The notes below the pieces were generated by a model, which was not told the DNA's origin, made no database searches, and saw only the letters and a list, made by a program, of their open reading frames with translations. A stretch of 13,541 nt of DNA from Phycisphaerales bacterium (GTDB taxonomy: Bacteria; Planctomycetota; Phycisphaerae; Sedimentisphaerales; Anaerohalosphaeraceae): positions 1 to 13,541 of the forward strand of contig PMBP01000163.1 in assembly GCA_003152975.1 (NCBI GenBank), read 5' to 3'. Numbering within the stretch: the stretch's first letter is position 1; every line of letters starts with the position of its first letter. Shown here piece after piece: positions 5,589 to 13,541 of the stretch. Both the position numbers and the translations under genes were made by a program.

Positions 5589-8500
5589 TTACGGCGACGA
5601 CCGCAGGTGCAGCAACCATTGCTCGGCGAATTGGACCAGATCGTAGAGATCGATGATTCCGTCCGGAGGATACGCCACATCGCAGGCCGGATTCCAGTTC
5701 CCATCGCCGGTCTCGCTCAGCCACGCATCCGAGAACGCGGCCAGATCGCGCAGATCCACTGAGGCATTGGCATCGACATCGGCCACGGCGATTCCCGGCC
5801 GGCCGGGCGTCGGCAAGGTCACCAGCCATGCGGCCGGGTCATTGCCGTATAAAAGTGCCGGCCTCCGCTGAAGGATTTCCACGCCGCCGTCCGAAATTAC
5901 CGGCCAGGGCCCTTGACCAAAATAGATCACCTCATCCACGAGGATCCACGACACGCCCGCCCCCAGCACATCGGGTTCCTGCGGCCTCTCCAGTGAAATC
6001 GTTCCACCGGCATCGGGCAACTGTCCGCTCCAGGGGCCGACGATATCGACTCCCGGCGTCAGAACCGGGGCATTGTAGAGAATTCGAAACGCAGCCAGAC
6101 AACTCGGGCAGGCCGCCGGGTCAAACCCCACCACCAACATCCGGCCGTGCGCCGCAATAGCCGTCCCGGTCGGGAATGTGAAACTGACCGAATCACTCAG
6201 ACGCCAGGCCCCGGCCGTGGTCGCCAGCACGATCGGCGACTCCGTCGGATTGTACAACTCCAGGTATTCGAACTCCGCGGCGGCCCCCTGCGGCTTGTAT
6301 TGAATCTCGCTGACCACGATGTCGGCCACCGGATTAGCGTTAGGCAAGTCACGCGAGGCAAGCAGGCGATACCACCCGTCGCTGCCGTCCGGGAAGCGGC
6401 CCAGCGAAATAAAATTCTCCTGGCCCTTGAACCGAACGCTGTCCACGATCCGGTCCTGGCCGTTGCCCGGCAGGTACGAGAGGACGACTTGTTCGCCCGC
6501 TTTGTCCAGGCCGAATCCCGTCGTGATCGGATTGTGGAAGCCGGTAATCTCGTCGAAGCTCACGCGGCCGTGCGGCTCGATCCGGATCGACGGCAAGGCC
6601 CACTTCCGCAATTGTCCGACATTATCGCTCAGGAACCAACTGTTCCCAAGCTCCACCGCCGTCTCCCCCGCGTTGTACAGCTCGATCCAGTCGTTGGAGT
6701 CGTACGGCGGCGATGCGAAATCCGTATGCGCCAGGATCTCATTGATCACCACTCCCTTCGTCGGAAACGGATCGTCGCGACCGGGAGAGCCGTGGATGTA
6801 AGTGCTCGCCCGCCAGTTGCCGCCGTAATCCAGCGAGCCAGTCGCCTCGCCCGCGATCGCGGTTTCCAGCGGCACCAGCGAATGGCCCCCCGCCTGCGGG
6901 GCCAACGGCCAGCCGCGGCGGTTGTCGTAAGTGAACGAAAGGACCTCGCTGCCCAACGCCGCACGAATCTGCAGCAGGTCCCCGTCGTTATTGAGCGACC
7001 CTGTGTACGGCCCCACCACCGGTATCGCCGAGCCGTATCGGCCTTTGAATGTCTGCGGGTTTTTCGCGACGACGACGAACGCCCCCGGCTGCAGCGAAAG
7101 CGTCCCGCTGGTCGCGAAAGCGAATTGTATCCCGCCCGAAATCGTCACTTGCGACAGGTCCAGCACCGTCGCGCCGGTATTGTGAAGCTCGATGAACTCG
7201 TAGTCCTTGCCGCCCGCCGGATCGTACATCAACTCGGTCACCCGCAGGAACTGCCGCAGCGGGCGATTCTCGGAGGTGCAGGTCACCGTGATGCTATCGG
7301 TCCCGACAAGAGTACCGTGGAAGTCCCGCGCCTCCAGCGTCAGCGCGTTGTCCCCGAATTCCAGCGGAAGAGCCGTCGTCCAGGTGCCCAGGCCCGTCCA
7401 GCGAATCGCCAGCGGCTCTGTATAACCGGCAATGTACATCCGATACACATTGATCCATCCGCTGCCCGCCAGGGTGACCGAATCGGTATCGACGGTAAAC
7501 GGGGTGCCGTTGTGGGTCGTGATCGCAAACGGAACCTCCGCCGGGAGCTGGCTGAGCACATAGTCGCGCCGCTGCTGGACCCACGACAGGATTTCCGCGC
7601 TGACATCCTGCCCGGCCGCGGCGGCATAGGGCCCCACCCAGTCGGACAGGTACTCGGTGTTGAAGCAGGTCTGGATGATATCGTACAGGTGCCCGTAAAA
7701 CGACCGCTTCCACGGATCCAGCGCGATGGCCTTCTGCACATTGCTGCCCCCGCCGAAGATCGAAGAGTTTGTAGACTGGAAAAAGGCAAAATCCAGGTCC
7801 CACGGCATCGCCAGAACCCGCTGATCCTCCGGCCGGACATAGAACATGATGTTGTGGTTGAGGCCCTGGTTGTAGGTGTCGCCCACGCCGCCCAGCGACT
7901 CGAACGCGAAGACCCGCATCCACTGGTCCACGTCGATCTCCCGGTCGATCCGATCCGCGAAGGCGGTCCCGTCCTGGCTGAACGCCTTGGCCATCGAGAT
8001 CACGCGGTCATAGTCGTCGTTGGCCCGGTTGTTCTTGATCAGGTAGTTCCAGCGATACCCTTCCTTGTTGTCGCCCATGTCCCACAGATCGACCTGCAAC
8101 ACCGAACTCGGCGGCAGCTTGAGACTCTGCGGGTCTCCATCGACGGTGCTCTGCGAAAAATAGATGGGTTCGAACTCGTACAAAGTCCCGTTGGTCCCGT
8201 TGACGAACTGCGATCCCAGGTACTCGTCGTCATAACGCGACATCATCGCCTGCGCCGACCCGTTCATGTCCGCGCGCGGCGCCATCAGGTAGATGACATC
8301 GTCGTACATGCCGGGAATACCTCCGGCCCGGTTACCGACATGCTTGACGATCAGCTCGCGCTGGCTGGCCCCGACCCCGCCCGGCCCGCCGTTGCGATCG
8401 ACCGAGATGGTGTCATGGACCCCGCGGAAATACTGGTCGGGGCGAAACCGGATATTGAAGCCGCCGTTGGCTGGGCTTCGTCCGTACCCGCTGCCCTTGA

Positions 8501-11500
8501 TATGGAGACTGACATCGTAATACACTTCCGTCTCGTTATCGATCACGGTCGCGGGCATCCGATGATTGCTCATCAGATTCGTCGGCTCGAAAAGAAACGC
8601 CGTATCGGCCGCCGTCATCAGTACGCGAAGGTTGTGCGCCCCCGCCCGCGCCAGCCCATCGTCCACCTTGCACAGGCACCGCGAATCCGGCCCCGCCGCC
8701 GGCCAGGTCGTCACCGCCCCGAGGGAATCCTGCCCCTGCACATAAAACTGCACCAGCGTCCCCGCCGCCAGCGGCCCGATCGAGGCCTGATACCGCTCTG
8801 CGCCTTGCGGCGTCATGGCGGTCGTCGCAAAGGCCCCGCCATTCTGCGACCAATACAAAGTCATGCCCGCCACGCCGTCCGGATCTTCCGCCCGTACCGA
8901 AATCGTGATCGGTTCACTGTCGCCCGGAACCGGCGGAGTGTGCCGCAACTCCGAAATCGTCGGCCCGCCGTTCGCCGCGTACCGCGAATTCCGCCGCCCC
9001 GGAGTCCCGACAACCGCCGGCACCGCCAGTGCCGTGGTCCTGGGGCAGCGATTGAAATACAGCCGCGTGTTCAACTGGTTGGATCCGCCCAGCCACTTGG
9101 CCCGGAAGGAAATTTCGTAGGTCTTGCCGTTGATGATCGACCGCCCCCCCGCCAGCGTCGTCTCGATGTGGTTGTGCATGTGTTCGGTGGCCCCGCTCGA
9201 CCGGACATGCAGAACAGGATTGGCCAAATTCGACGGGTCGGGCACGACCTCGCAAAAGGCGTGGTTGCCCAGCGCTCGCCAGGTGTTCATCCCGTTTTGG
9301 AAGAACCCGTTCTGAATCATCGAAACGGGCGTCCCGTCCGGGTCTTCCACCACGCGAATGTCGTCGATCAGAAATTCGCCGGCGTCCAGCAATCCAAAGA
9401 TAAACTCATTCCAGAGTGTCGGCTCATTCCCCCCCGGCGTGGGATTGGCGACCGCTCGATAGGAGTAATTCTTCCACGCACTCCGCGCCGTCTCGTCGCT
9501 GTCCGCCCAGGCCGAGGCCCGCGCGTTGTCGGCCCGCGGATCACGCAGCTCCAGCGAGGATCCGCCCGCGTCGGCATACGACGGCCAATACCCCCGGTCG
9601 AAATAGTGCACCGCATCGGCCTCGTTCCCCGTCGGATCCAGCAAGGTGACCTGATCGTTTTTGTCCGACAATACCCCCGTAAAGTCCCCCACAATGGCGA
9701 TATCCGGATACGCCGCCCGCAGCGACGCGCTTTGCCCCGTCACCACCAGATAATGGTCCGGCTCCACGATCGTCAGGTCCGGGAAATTGTACGAGGCCCC
9801 ACCCCGCAGCTTCCATCCGCCCAGATCGACCGCATGGCCGCTCCGGTTGTACAGCTCGATCCACTCCTGCGGCGACTCATGGAACGGAACATACGGCTGG
9901 ATCTGCTTACGGACCTGCAGCTCAGGCAGGATCAGCATGTCCGTGCTGCCCGTGGACCAGTTCAATCCGTGGATCGCCAGGATGTTACGGCCGGCGCGAA
10001 GGTGGTCCTTGTAGGTCGTAATGTCGAAGGTCCTGAAGACGACGGCGTCCGAATCCGCATAGCTGCTGGTCGAATGGGAATCCCAGGTCAACGGATCGGT
10101 GTTGCCGTCCCGGCCCGGCGCAAAGTAGTGGGCCACCTCCTCGCCGTTGAGGTACGCGACGAATCCGTCGTCGAACTTCATCAGCAGAATCAGCGTCTCC
10201 ACCGTCGCGGGGTCGGCGAGCTGGAAGGGAATCCGGATATATACGGAATTGTTGACATTGTACATCTGCGACAGGACGCTGGTCTTGATCAGGTCCTTGT
10301 AATTCTCCGGCGTCGTTTCATACCCCACGCCCGTCGTTTTACCCGCACCCTGAATCCAGGCCGAATCGTTAAAGGGCTCGTTGCCGCCCGTCCAGGTCAG
10401 GCCCAGATTGCCGTTTTTCGGAACCAGCGTAATCGCGGGCGCAAAGGAGGCGATCAGAACCGAGGTCTCGACCTGGGCCTGCGATTCGGGAACAGGCCGA
10501 TCATGATACATAATCTCATTAATGACGATCTCATCGTGAAACGCGAACTGATTGACCGAGCCGAAAGTGGCCGTATCGGTGTACGCCCATCGCCCCGTTC
10601 CGTCGGAAGATTTCGCCTGGTGGGAACTTTTGACCACGGCCGCATCCACGACCGTATCCCGCCCCGGCGTGTACAAAAAGAGCTTGTCCCCGTCGGCCGG
10701 ATGAAATCCCAGCGCCGTCTCGTCAAATGCCCGGTACTGCCCCGATGCCAGCGTCAAAGCGGGCAACACAAATTCCCCAGTGACCGTCCCCTTGCAGGCC
10801 AAAACCAGGCCCTCCAGCTCGACCGATGCCGCGCCGGTGTTCTGCAGCTCGACGCCAAATGGAACCTCGGAAGTTGAGCTCAGTTCGGTGATGGCGATCG
10901 AGGGCGGCGGATTGTCGGCGATCGGCGTTTCCACCGCCGTCAGATTCATCGCATAGAAGGCGTTCAATCCGCCTGCGGCCCGATGGACTTCCACGGCCAG
11001 CGTGTTTTGCCCATCGACTAAATGCGTCGCATCGATGACCACCGGTCCCGATGATTGGATGTCCGCAATATCCGTCAAGGCCGCCGTGTTATAGCTGATG
11101 ACTCCGCCGGGCATGTTGACCGACGATGCCTTAATGCCGTTCAGATAGAATACGGCCCCGTCGCCGATCATCCAATCGGCCTCCAGTCGGGTAACCGCCG
11201 TCGGATCCGGATGATAGTTGAAGGTCGTTCGGAAATAATAGGCGTTTTTGCCCGCCGCAAGTTGGGTCTGTCCCGGCGTCGGCACGGCCGTTCCGCCGAT
11301 CTTGACCCGCAGGGCCGAGGGATTGTCACCCGGCCCTTCGTTGGTCCAGACAAAGTCGAGCGTGTTCAGTCCCGCGACAAAGCCCGAGTTGATCGCAAAC
11401 GGGCCGTTCCATCCGGCAAAACCGGAAGTGGCAATGCCCGTGCTGATTCCATTGATACGAATGTCGTTGAGCGTGTTATCCACGGCCAGCAAAAAGGTCA

Positions 11501-12461
11501 GCGTGGCCGTTTGAGCATCGTACCCGCTAAGGTCAAACTGGGTCCGGAATGTGAATTGCCCAGCCGGCTGGTTGTCCGTACCCTGAGCGGTAAATCCGAT
11601 CCACCGCGATTCGGCGTCGTTGCTCAGCCACGCCGGATGGTTCTGCATGACCAGCAACGGAAGGCCGGTCGCCGTGTTGATATAATGAGGGTCATTTTGC
11701 CCTACCGCGATCGGATTGCCGTCGTCACCGATCCCCGTGCTGAAAAGCGTCGAGATCGGAGCCGACTGGCTATAGGCGGGCTTGCTCCCAACCCAAAAAC
11801 CCGCCGGTCCCGTATTCCAGGTCCCATCTGCGAAGGTCGCCGTATTCCAAGCCGCTCCCGGATACCCCTGATCAAAATACCGCCAGGAGTCGAAGGTCTC
11901 GATCAGGGTTGTTCGTTGGATCTCGCCGGGCAACGGAAAGTTCACACGCCCCGGCGTGCCGCCGATCTGCCGGCTCCAGGTCCAGTTCGTCGGCGCTGGT
12001 CCCGCCAGGGCCGGATTGATCTTCGCCAGTGACACGCCCGAACCGTCGGGCGCCGCCGGCCAATCGCCGCCGTCGCGGTAATCGATCTCGTCCATGATCC
12101 GGCCGCTGTTGTTTTGCAGCCGCAATCGCTCTCCGGAATTGGCCAGCCGCCCCACATAGGGACCATACACCGTGGCCAGGCCCGTCGCCGCCTGAAGATC
12201 GGCCGGCGAAACGGAAACGATCAGATACCCTTCCGCGGGGATGACCGTCCCGATGGGAAACGAATAGGCGACGCCGTCGGAAATCGACCAGCCCGACAGA
12301 TCGACGGGGACGACGAGTTGATTGTGTAACTCAACCCATTCCATCCGGTCCTCATCCCCGGCCGGATGGTACTGAATCTCGTTGAACACCACCGCGCTGT
12401 CCGACGCCATGAGCGTCGCCGTTAAAGACAAAATCATCACAAGACGATACACAATGTGCAT
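5589..12461 (-). CDS. Giant secreted lamin-tail / CotH kinase-like protein with dockerin
   Basis: A 2290-aa modular exported protein. In order: signal peptide (1 to about 19-23); lamin-tail domain LTD1 (22-174, NEIQYHP...EWVELHN); two galactose-binding-like jelly rolls (about 178-395 and 405-508, each with a Y-or-I-x-NG turn); degenerate LTD2 (about 520-640); LTD3 (from 642, NEIMYH, resuming at about 864 with EWIELYNRSG) split by a third jelly roll (660-860, FDDGFVAYLNG); a CBM4/9-like module (1018-1150); an Ig-like stretch (1160-1260); the CotH kinase-like domain (1275-1641); an Ig-like stretch; LTD4 (1738-1890), LTD5 (1903-2035) and LTD6 (2046-2200); and a dockerin (2224-2290). The CotH part shows FVNGTNGTLYEFE and MPWDLDFAF, with D1555 and D1557 as likely metal ligands. 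CotH family members can phosphorylate secreted proteins; the substrate here is unknown and adhesion or surface display is equally possible. ATG 12461 begins the signal peptide and follows GGGTGGGG; an earlier ATG at 12593 would run through the terminator of the neighbouring gene. Confidence 0.88.
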   Translation of the reverse strand: MHIVYRLVMILSLTATLMASDSAVVFNEIQYHPAGDEDRMEWVELHNQLVVPVDLSGWSISDGVAYSFPIGTVIPAEGYLIVSVSPADLQAATGLATVYGPYVGRLANSGERLRLQNNSGRIMDEIDYRDGGDWPAAPDGSGVSLAKINPALAGPAPTNWTWSRQIGGTPGRVNFPLPGEIQRTTLIETFDSWRYFDQGYPGAAWNTATFADGTWNTGPAGFWVGSKPAYSQSAPISTLFSTGIGDDGNPIAVGQNDPHYINTATGLPLLVMQNHPAWLSNDAESRWIGFTAQGTDNQPAGQFTFRTQFDLSGYDAQTATLTFLLAVDNTLNDIRINGISTGIATSGFAGWNGPFAINSGFVAGLNTLDFVWTNEGPGDNPSALRVKIGGTAVPTPGQTQLAAGKNAYYFRTTFNYHPDPTAVTRLEADWMIGDGAVFYLNGIKASSVNMPGGVISYNTAALTDIADIQSSGPVVIDATHLVDGQNTLAVEVHRAAGGLNAFYAMNLTAVETPIADNPPPSIAITELSSTSEVPFGVELQNTGAASVELEGLVLACKGTVTGEFVLPALTLASGQYRAFDETALGFHPADGDKLFLYTPGRDTVVDAAVVKSSHQAKSSDGTGRWAYTDTATFGSVNQFAFHDEIVINEIMYHDRPVPESQAQVETSVLIASFAPAITLVPKNGNLGLTWTGGNEPFNDSAWIQGAGKTTGVGYETTPENYKDLIKTSVLSQMYNVNNSVYIRIPFQLADPATVETLILLMKFDDGFVAYLNGEEVAHYFAPGRDGNTDPLTWDSHSTSSYADSDAVVFRTFDITTYKDHLRAGRNILAIHGLNWSTGSTDMLILPELQVRKQIQPYVPFHESPQEWIELYNRSGHAVDLGGWKLRGGASYNFPDLTIVEPDHYLVVTGQSASLRAAYPDIAIVGDFTGVLSDKNDQVTLLDPTGNEADAVHYFDRGYWPSYADAGGSSLELRDPRADNARASAWADSDETARSAWKNYSYRAVANPTPGGNEPTLWNEFIFGLLDAGEFLIDDIRVVEDPDGTPVSMIQNGFFQNGMNTWRALGNHAFCEVVPDPSNLANPVLHVRSSGATEHMHNHIETTLAGGRSIINGKTYEISFRAKWLGGSNQLNTRLYFNRCPRTTALAVPAVVGTPGRRNSRYAANGGPTISELRHTPPVPGDSEPITISVRAEDPDGVAGMTLYWSQNGGAFATTAMTPQGAERYQASIGPLAAGTLVQFYVQGQDSLGAVTTWPAAGPDSRCLCKVDDGLARAGAHNLRVLMTAADTAFLFEPTNLMSNHRMPATVIDNETEVYYDVSLHIKGSGYGRSPANGGFNIRFRPDQYFRGVHDTISVDRNGGPGGVGASQRELIVKHVGNRAGGIPGMYDDVIYLMAPRADMNGSAQAMMSRYDDEYLGSQFVNGTNGTLYEFEPIYFSQSTVDGDPQSLKLPPSSVLQVDLWDMGDNKEGYRWNYLIKNNRANDDYDRVISMAKAFSQDGTAFADRIDREIDVDQWMRVFAFESLGGVGDTYNQGLNHNIMFYVRPEDQRVLAMPWDLDFAFFQSTNSSIFGGGSNVQKAIALDPWKRSFYGHLYDIIQTCFNTEYLSDWVGPYAAAAGQDVSAEILSWVQQRRDYVLSQLPAEVPFAITTHNGTPFTVDTDSVTLAGSGWINVYRMYIAGYTEPLAIRWTGLGTWTTALPLEFGDNALTLEARDFHGTLVGTDSITVTCTSENRPLRQFLRVTELMYDPAGGKDYEFIELHNTGATVLDLSQVTISGGIQFAFATSGTLSLQPGAFVVVAKNPQTFKGRYGSAIPVVGPYTGSLNNDGDLLQIRAALGSEVLSFTYDNRRGWPLAPQAGGHSLVPLETAIAGEATGSLDYGGNWRASTYIHGSPGRDDPFPTKGVVINEILAHTDFASPPYDSNDWIELYNAGETAVELGNSWFLSDNVGQLRKWALPSIRIEPHGRVSFDEITGFHNPITTGFGLDKAGEQVVLSYLPGNGQDRIVDSVRFKGQENFISLGRFPDGSDGWYRLLASRDLPNANPVADIVVSEIQYKPQGAAAEFEYLELYNPTESPIVLATTAGAWRLSDSVSFTFPTGTAIAAHGRMLVVGFDPAACPSCLAAFRILYNAPVLTPGVDIVGPWSGQLPDAGGTISLERPQEPDVLGAGVSWILVDEVIYFGQGPWPVISDGGVEILQRRPALLYGNDPAAWLVTLPTPGRPGIAVADVDANASVDLRDLAAFSDAWLSETGDGNWNPACDVAYPPDGIIDLYDLVQFAEQWLLHLRSSP

Positions 12462-12523
12462 AGTAACCCCACCCATACCACAGATTGTCGTCAGTGGTCT
12501 GCCATGACCGTTAATGGAGAGAA

Positions 12524-12556
12524 AAGGGGCCATGCGGTTTGTCCGCATAGCCCCTT
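12524..12556 (-). terminator. Intrinsic terminator after the LamG-dockerin gene
   Basis: The arms AAGGGGC (12524-12530) plus ATGCGG (12532-12537) pair with CCGCAT (12543-12548) plus GCCCCTT (12550-12556). This makes a 13-bp stem broken by one mismatch, with a TTTGT loop on the plus strand. On the minus strand the hairpin is followed by TTTTCTCTCC, a usable U-rich tail. It lies 47 bp past the stop of the LamG-dockerin gene and 62 bp before the start of the CotH gene, so those two are probably separate transcription units. No clear sigma-70 promoter was found between it and ATG 12461. Confidence 0.75.
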
Positions 12557-12602
12557 CCTCGATCCAATCATCAAAACCGATACAACCCCTCAATTGCAGA
12601 GG

Positions 12603-13541
12603 TTATTTGCCCCAATCCTGGGAGAGAATTGAGAAATCTTCGAGATCCACGCGGCCGCTGCGATTGATATCCGCGGGTAGATCGGCCGTTAACCACGAAC
12701 CCGACAGGACCATCAGGTCGGCCAGATTCACGCTGCCATCTCCGTTCAAATCGCCCAGCGGCGGCAACTTGGCAACCAATGCCTGGATCTGATCGGGCTG
12801 CAGAATGTCGGCCCAGATCGTGAACTGGTCGATGTCGCCCGCCAGGTGCATCCAATCGGCGGTCGATTGACCGTCAACCAGCCACTGTTTGTCGGTGCCG
12901 AAGGCGCTCCACGCGTTGACATACTCGCCGGCGAAATCGTCCGTCGTTCCGTAGGAAACGCCGTCCACAAACAGTTCAACCAGTCCGAACTTCGAACGCG
13001 TCACGGCAAAATGGTGCCATAGGCCGTCATCGACCTTCCGACCGGTGATCCGACGCAGACTGCCGAAAGTATAGGAAATGAACCGGAAATGTCCCGGAAC
13101 GCTGTCGGCCCCGTCATACCCCACGCACACGGCAAGAATCCCCGGACTCCGCATCGTGAAGATCGGCCCGTTGCTGTCGGTGGTCTTGAAATAGCCCGAC
13201 ATTGAGAAGGCAAATCCCGCCGGCGCCGTCAGGGGGGTGGTGTCCGGCAGATTGACATAATCATCCACGCCGTCAAATTTCAGGGCCGTGTTCTGGACGC
13301 CCTTGGGCCAGGTGCTGGGACTGTTCGGATCGTCGAAATTCGTCAGCGTTCCATTGAGGCCCATGAAGGTTTCCTTGACCGTCGTGCCCGTGGCGTCGTC
13401 AAACTTCCACTCGGCCAGGGTTGTGGCCGCCTTGACGGATTTCGTAAAGAAGTTCCAGACCGGGCCGGTGACAATGACCTGATCGTTCCGGACGGCCTTG
13501 ACGGTCCAGTAGTACTGCGTATCCGGCTCAAGACCGGCGGG
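12603..13541 (-). CDS. FN3-like + LamG + dockerin protein, 5' end outside window
   Basis: The frame is open from the right edge to TAA at 12603-12605, giving 312 residues of a larger protein. Residues 1-34 (PDTQYYWTVKA...VWNFFTK) are the end of a fibronectin type III-like module. A LamG/concanavalin-A-like domain covers about 42-255: LAEWKFDD, ALKFDGVDDYVNLP, WHHFAVTRSK, ELFVDGVSYG, GDIDQFTIW. A canonical type I dockerin ends the protein (263-312), with loops DLNGDGSVNLAD and DINRSGRVDLED, and final residues DWGK. LamG folds of this sort bind sugars or act as spacers. The dockerin implies attachment to a cohesin-bearing partner outside the cell. The Met at 13364 is internal, because LamG and FN3 coding continues upstream. 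Any signal peptide or catalytic module would lie beyond the window. The terminator at 12524-12556 follows the gene. Confidence 0.88.
   Translation of the reverse strand, partial: PAGLEPDTQYYWTVKAVRNDQVIVTGPVWNFFTKSVKAATTLAEWKFDDATGTTVKETFMGLNGTLTNFDDPNSPSTWPKGVQNTALKFDGVDDYVNLPDTTPLTAPAGFAFSMSGYFKTTDSNGPIFTMRSPGILAVCVGYDGADSVPGHFRFISYTFGSLRRITGRKVDDGLWHHFAVTRSKFGLVELFVDGVSYGTTDDFAGEYVNAWSAFGTDKQWLVDGQSTADWMHLAGDIDQFTIWADILQPDQIQALVAKLPPLGDLNGDGSVNLADLMVLSGSWLTADLPADINRSGRVDLEDFSILSQDWGK

Noticed and set aside
6147..10877. A 4.7-kb open frame on the plus strand (1576 codons) antisense to the CotH gene
   Set aside because: Its product is extremely rich in Arg, Pro, His, Gly and Val with no domain or signal peptide, and it has no ribosome site. 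The opposite frame has recognisable LTD, CotH and other domains throughout. It is a shadow of G+C-biased coding sequence.
11055..12032. A 325-codon plus-strand open frame antisense to the 5' part of the CotH gene
   Set aside because: It is Arg-rich with no recognisable domain, and the minus strand there encodes clear LTD and jelly-roll motifs.
12462..12593. Upstream ATG at 12593 extending the CotH protein by 44 residues
   Set aside because: The extension has no signal character, runs through the intrinsic terminator of the upstream gene, and would bury the signal peptide that starts at Met 12461.
13362..13364. ATG at 13364 as the start of the LamG-dockerin gene
   Set aside because: The same frame stays open to the right edge and encodes the first LamG strand (LAEWKFDD) and an FN3-like end, so this Met is internal.
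1..13541. CRISPR array, tRNA, rRNA, transposase or defence genes
   Set aside because: No regularly spaced direct repeats, cloverleaf-like sequence, rRNA motifs or recombinase/nuclease motifs were seen on either strand. Smaller structured RNAs cannot be excluded without a covariance-model search.

Overview
The window (about 60 % G+C by eye) most likely comes from a planctomycete of the Phycisphaerae type. This is inference. It rests on two adjacent secreted proteins that end in type I dockerin modules, on the local dockerin style (a C-terminal Trp-rich end, and a second loop with the 'NWNPACD...DGIIDL' pattern), and on a giant lamin-tail/CotH protein of a kind I associate with that phylum. No rRNA, tRNA, CRISPR array, transposase, phage module or defence system was recognised.

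Left part (1-1960, + strand). The last 47 codons of an unidentified gene enter from the left edge. A 194-bp gap follows; it holds a short palindrome, a possible decayed coding remnant and a 9-bp-period tandem repeat (305-331). Three closely packed genes come next: a 177-aa membrane-anchored protein of unknown function, an AlkD-family DNA glycosylase (DNA alkylation repair), and a small DUF1294-type membrane protein whose GTG start overlaps the end of the alkD-like gene. Spacing suggests one transcript.

Right part (1984-13541, - strand). Three large genes for exported proteins run leftwards and converge on the left group at a 23-bp junction. In transcription order they are: (1) the 3' end of a gene for an FN3-like + LamG + dockerin protein, cut by the right edge and followed by a good intrinsic terminator; (2) a 2290-aa protein with signal peptide, six lamin-tail-like domains, three galactose-binding-like jelly-roll modules, a CBM4/9-like module, a CotH kinase-like domain and a C-terminal dockerin; (3) a 1150-aa multidomain protein with a clan GH-A glycoside hydrolase barrel, with its own plausible promoter. 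The intergenic gaps are 141 and 152 bp. The terminator and promoter suggest separate transcription units within one functional neighbourhood.

Inferred theme: cell-surface or extracellular polysaccharide handling and adhesion. Two proteins carry dockerins, presumably for docking to a cohesin partner encoded elsewhere, and the third is a predicted polysaccharide-active enzyme without a dockerin. The points most worth following are the modular architecture of the CotH protein, the unusual second loop of its dockerin, the 'WEP' acid/base motif of the hydrolase, and the 9-bp repeat. No gene-free stretch exceeds 194 bp. Very long open frames lie antisense to the big minus-strand genes (one is 4.7 kb); I regard them as shadows.
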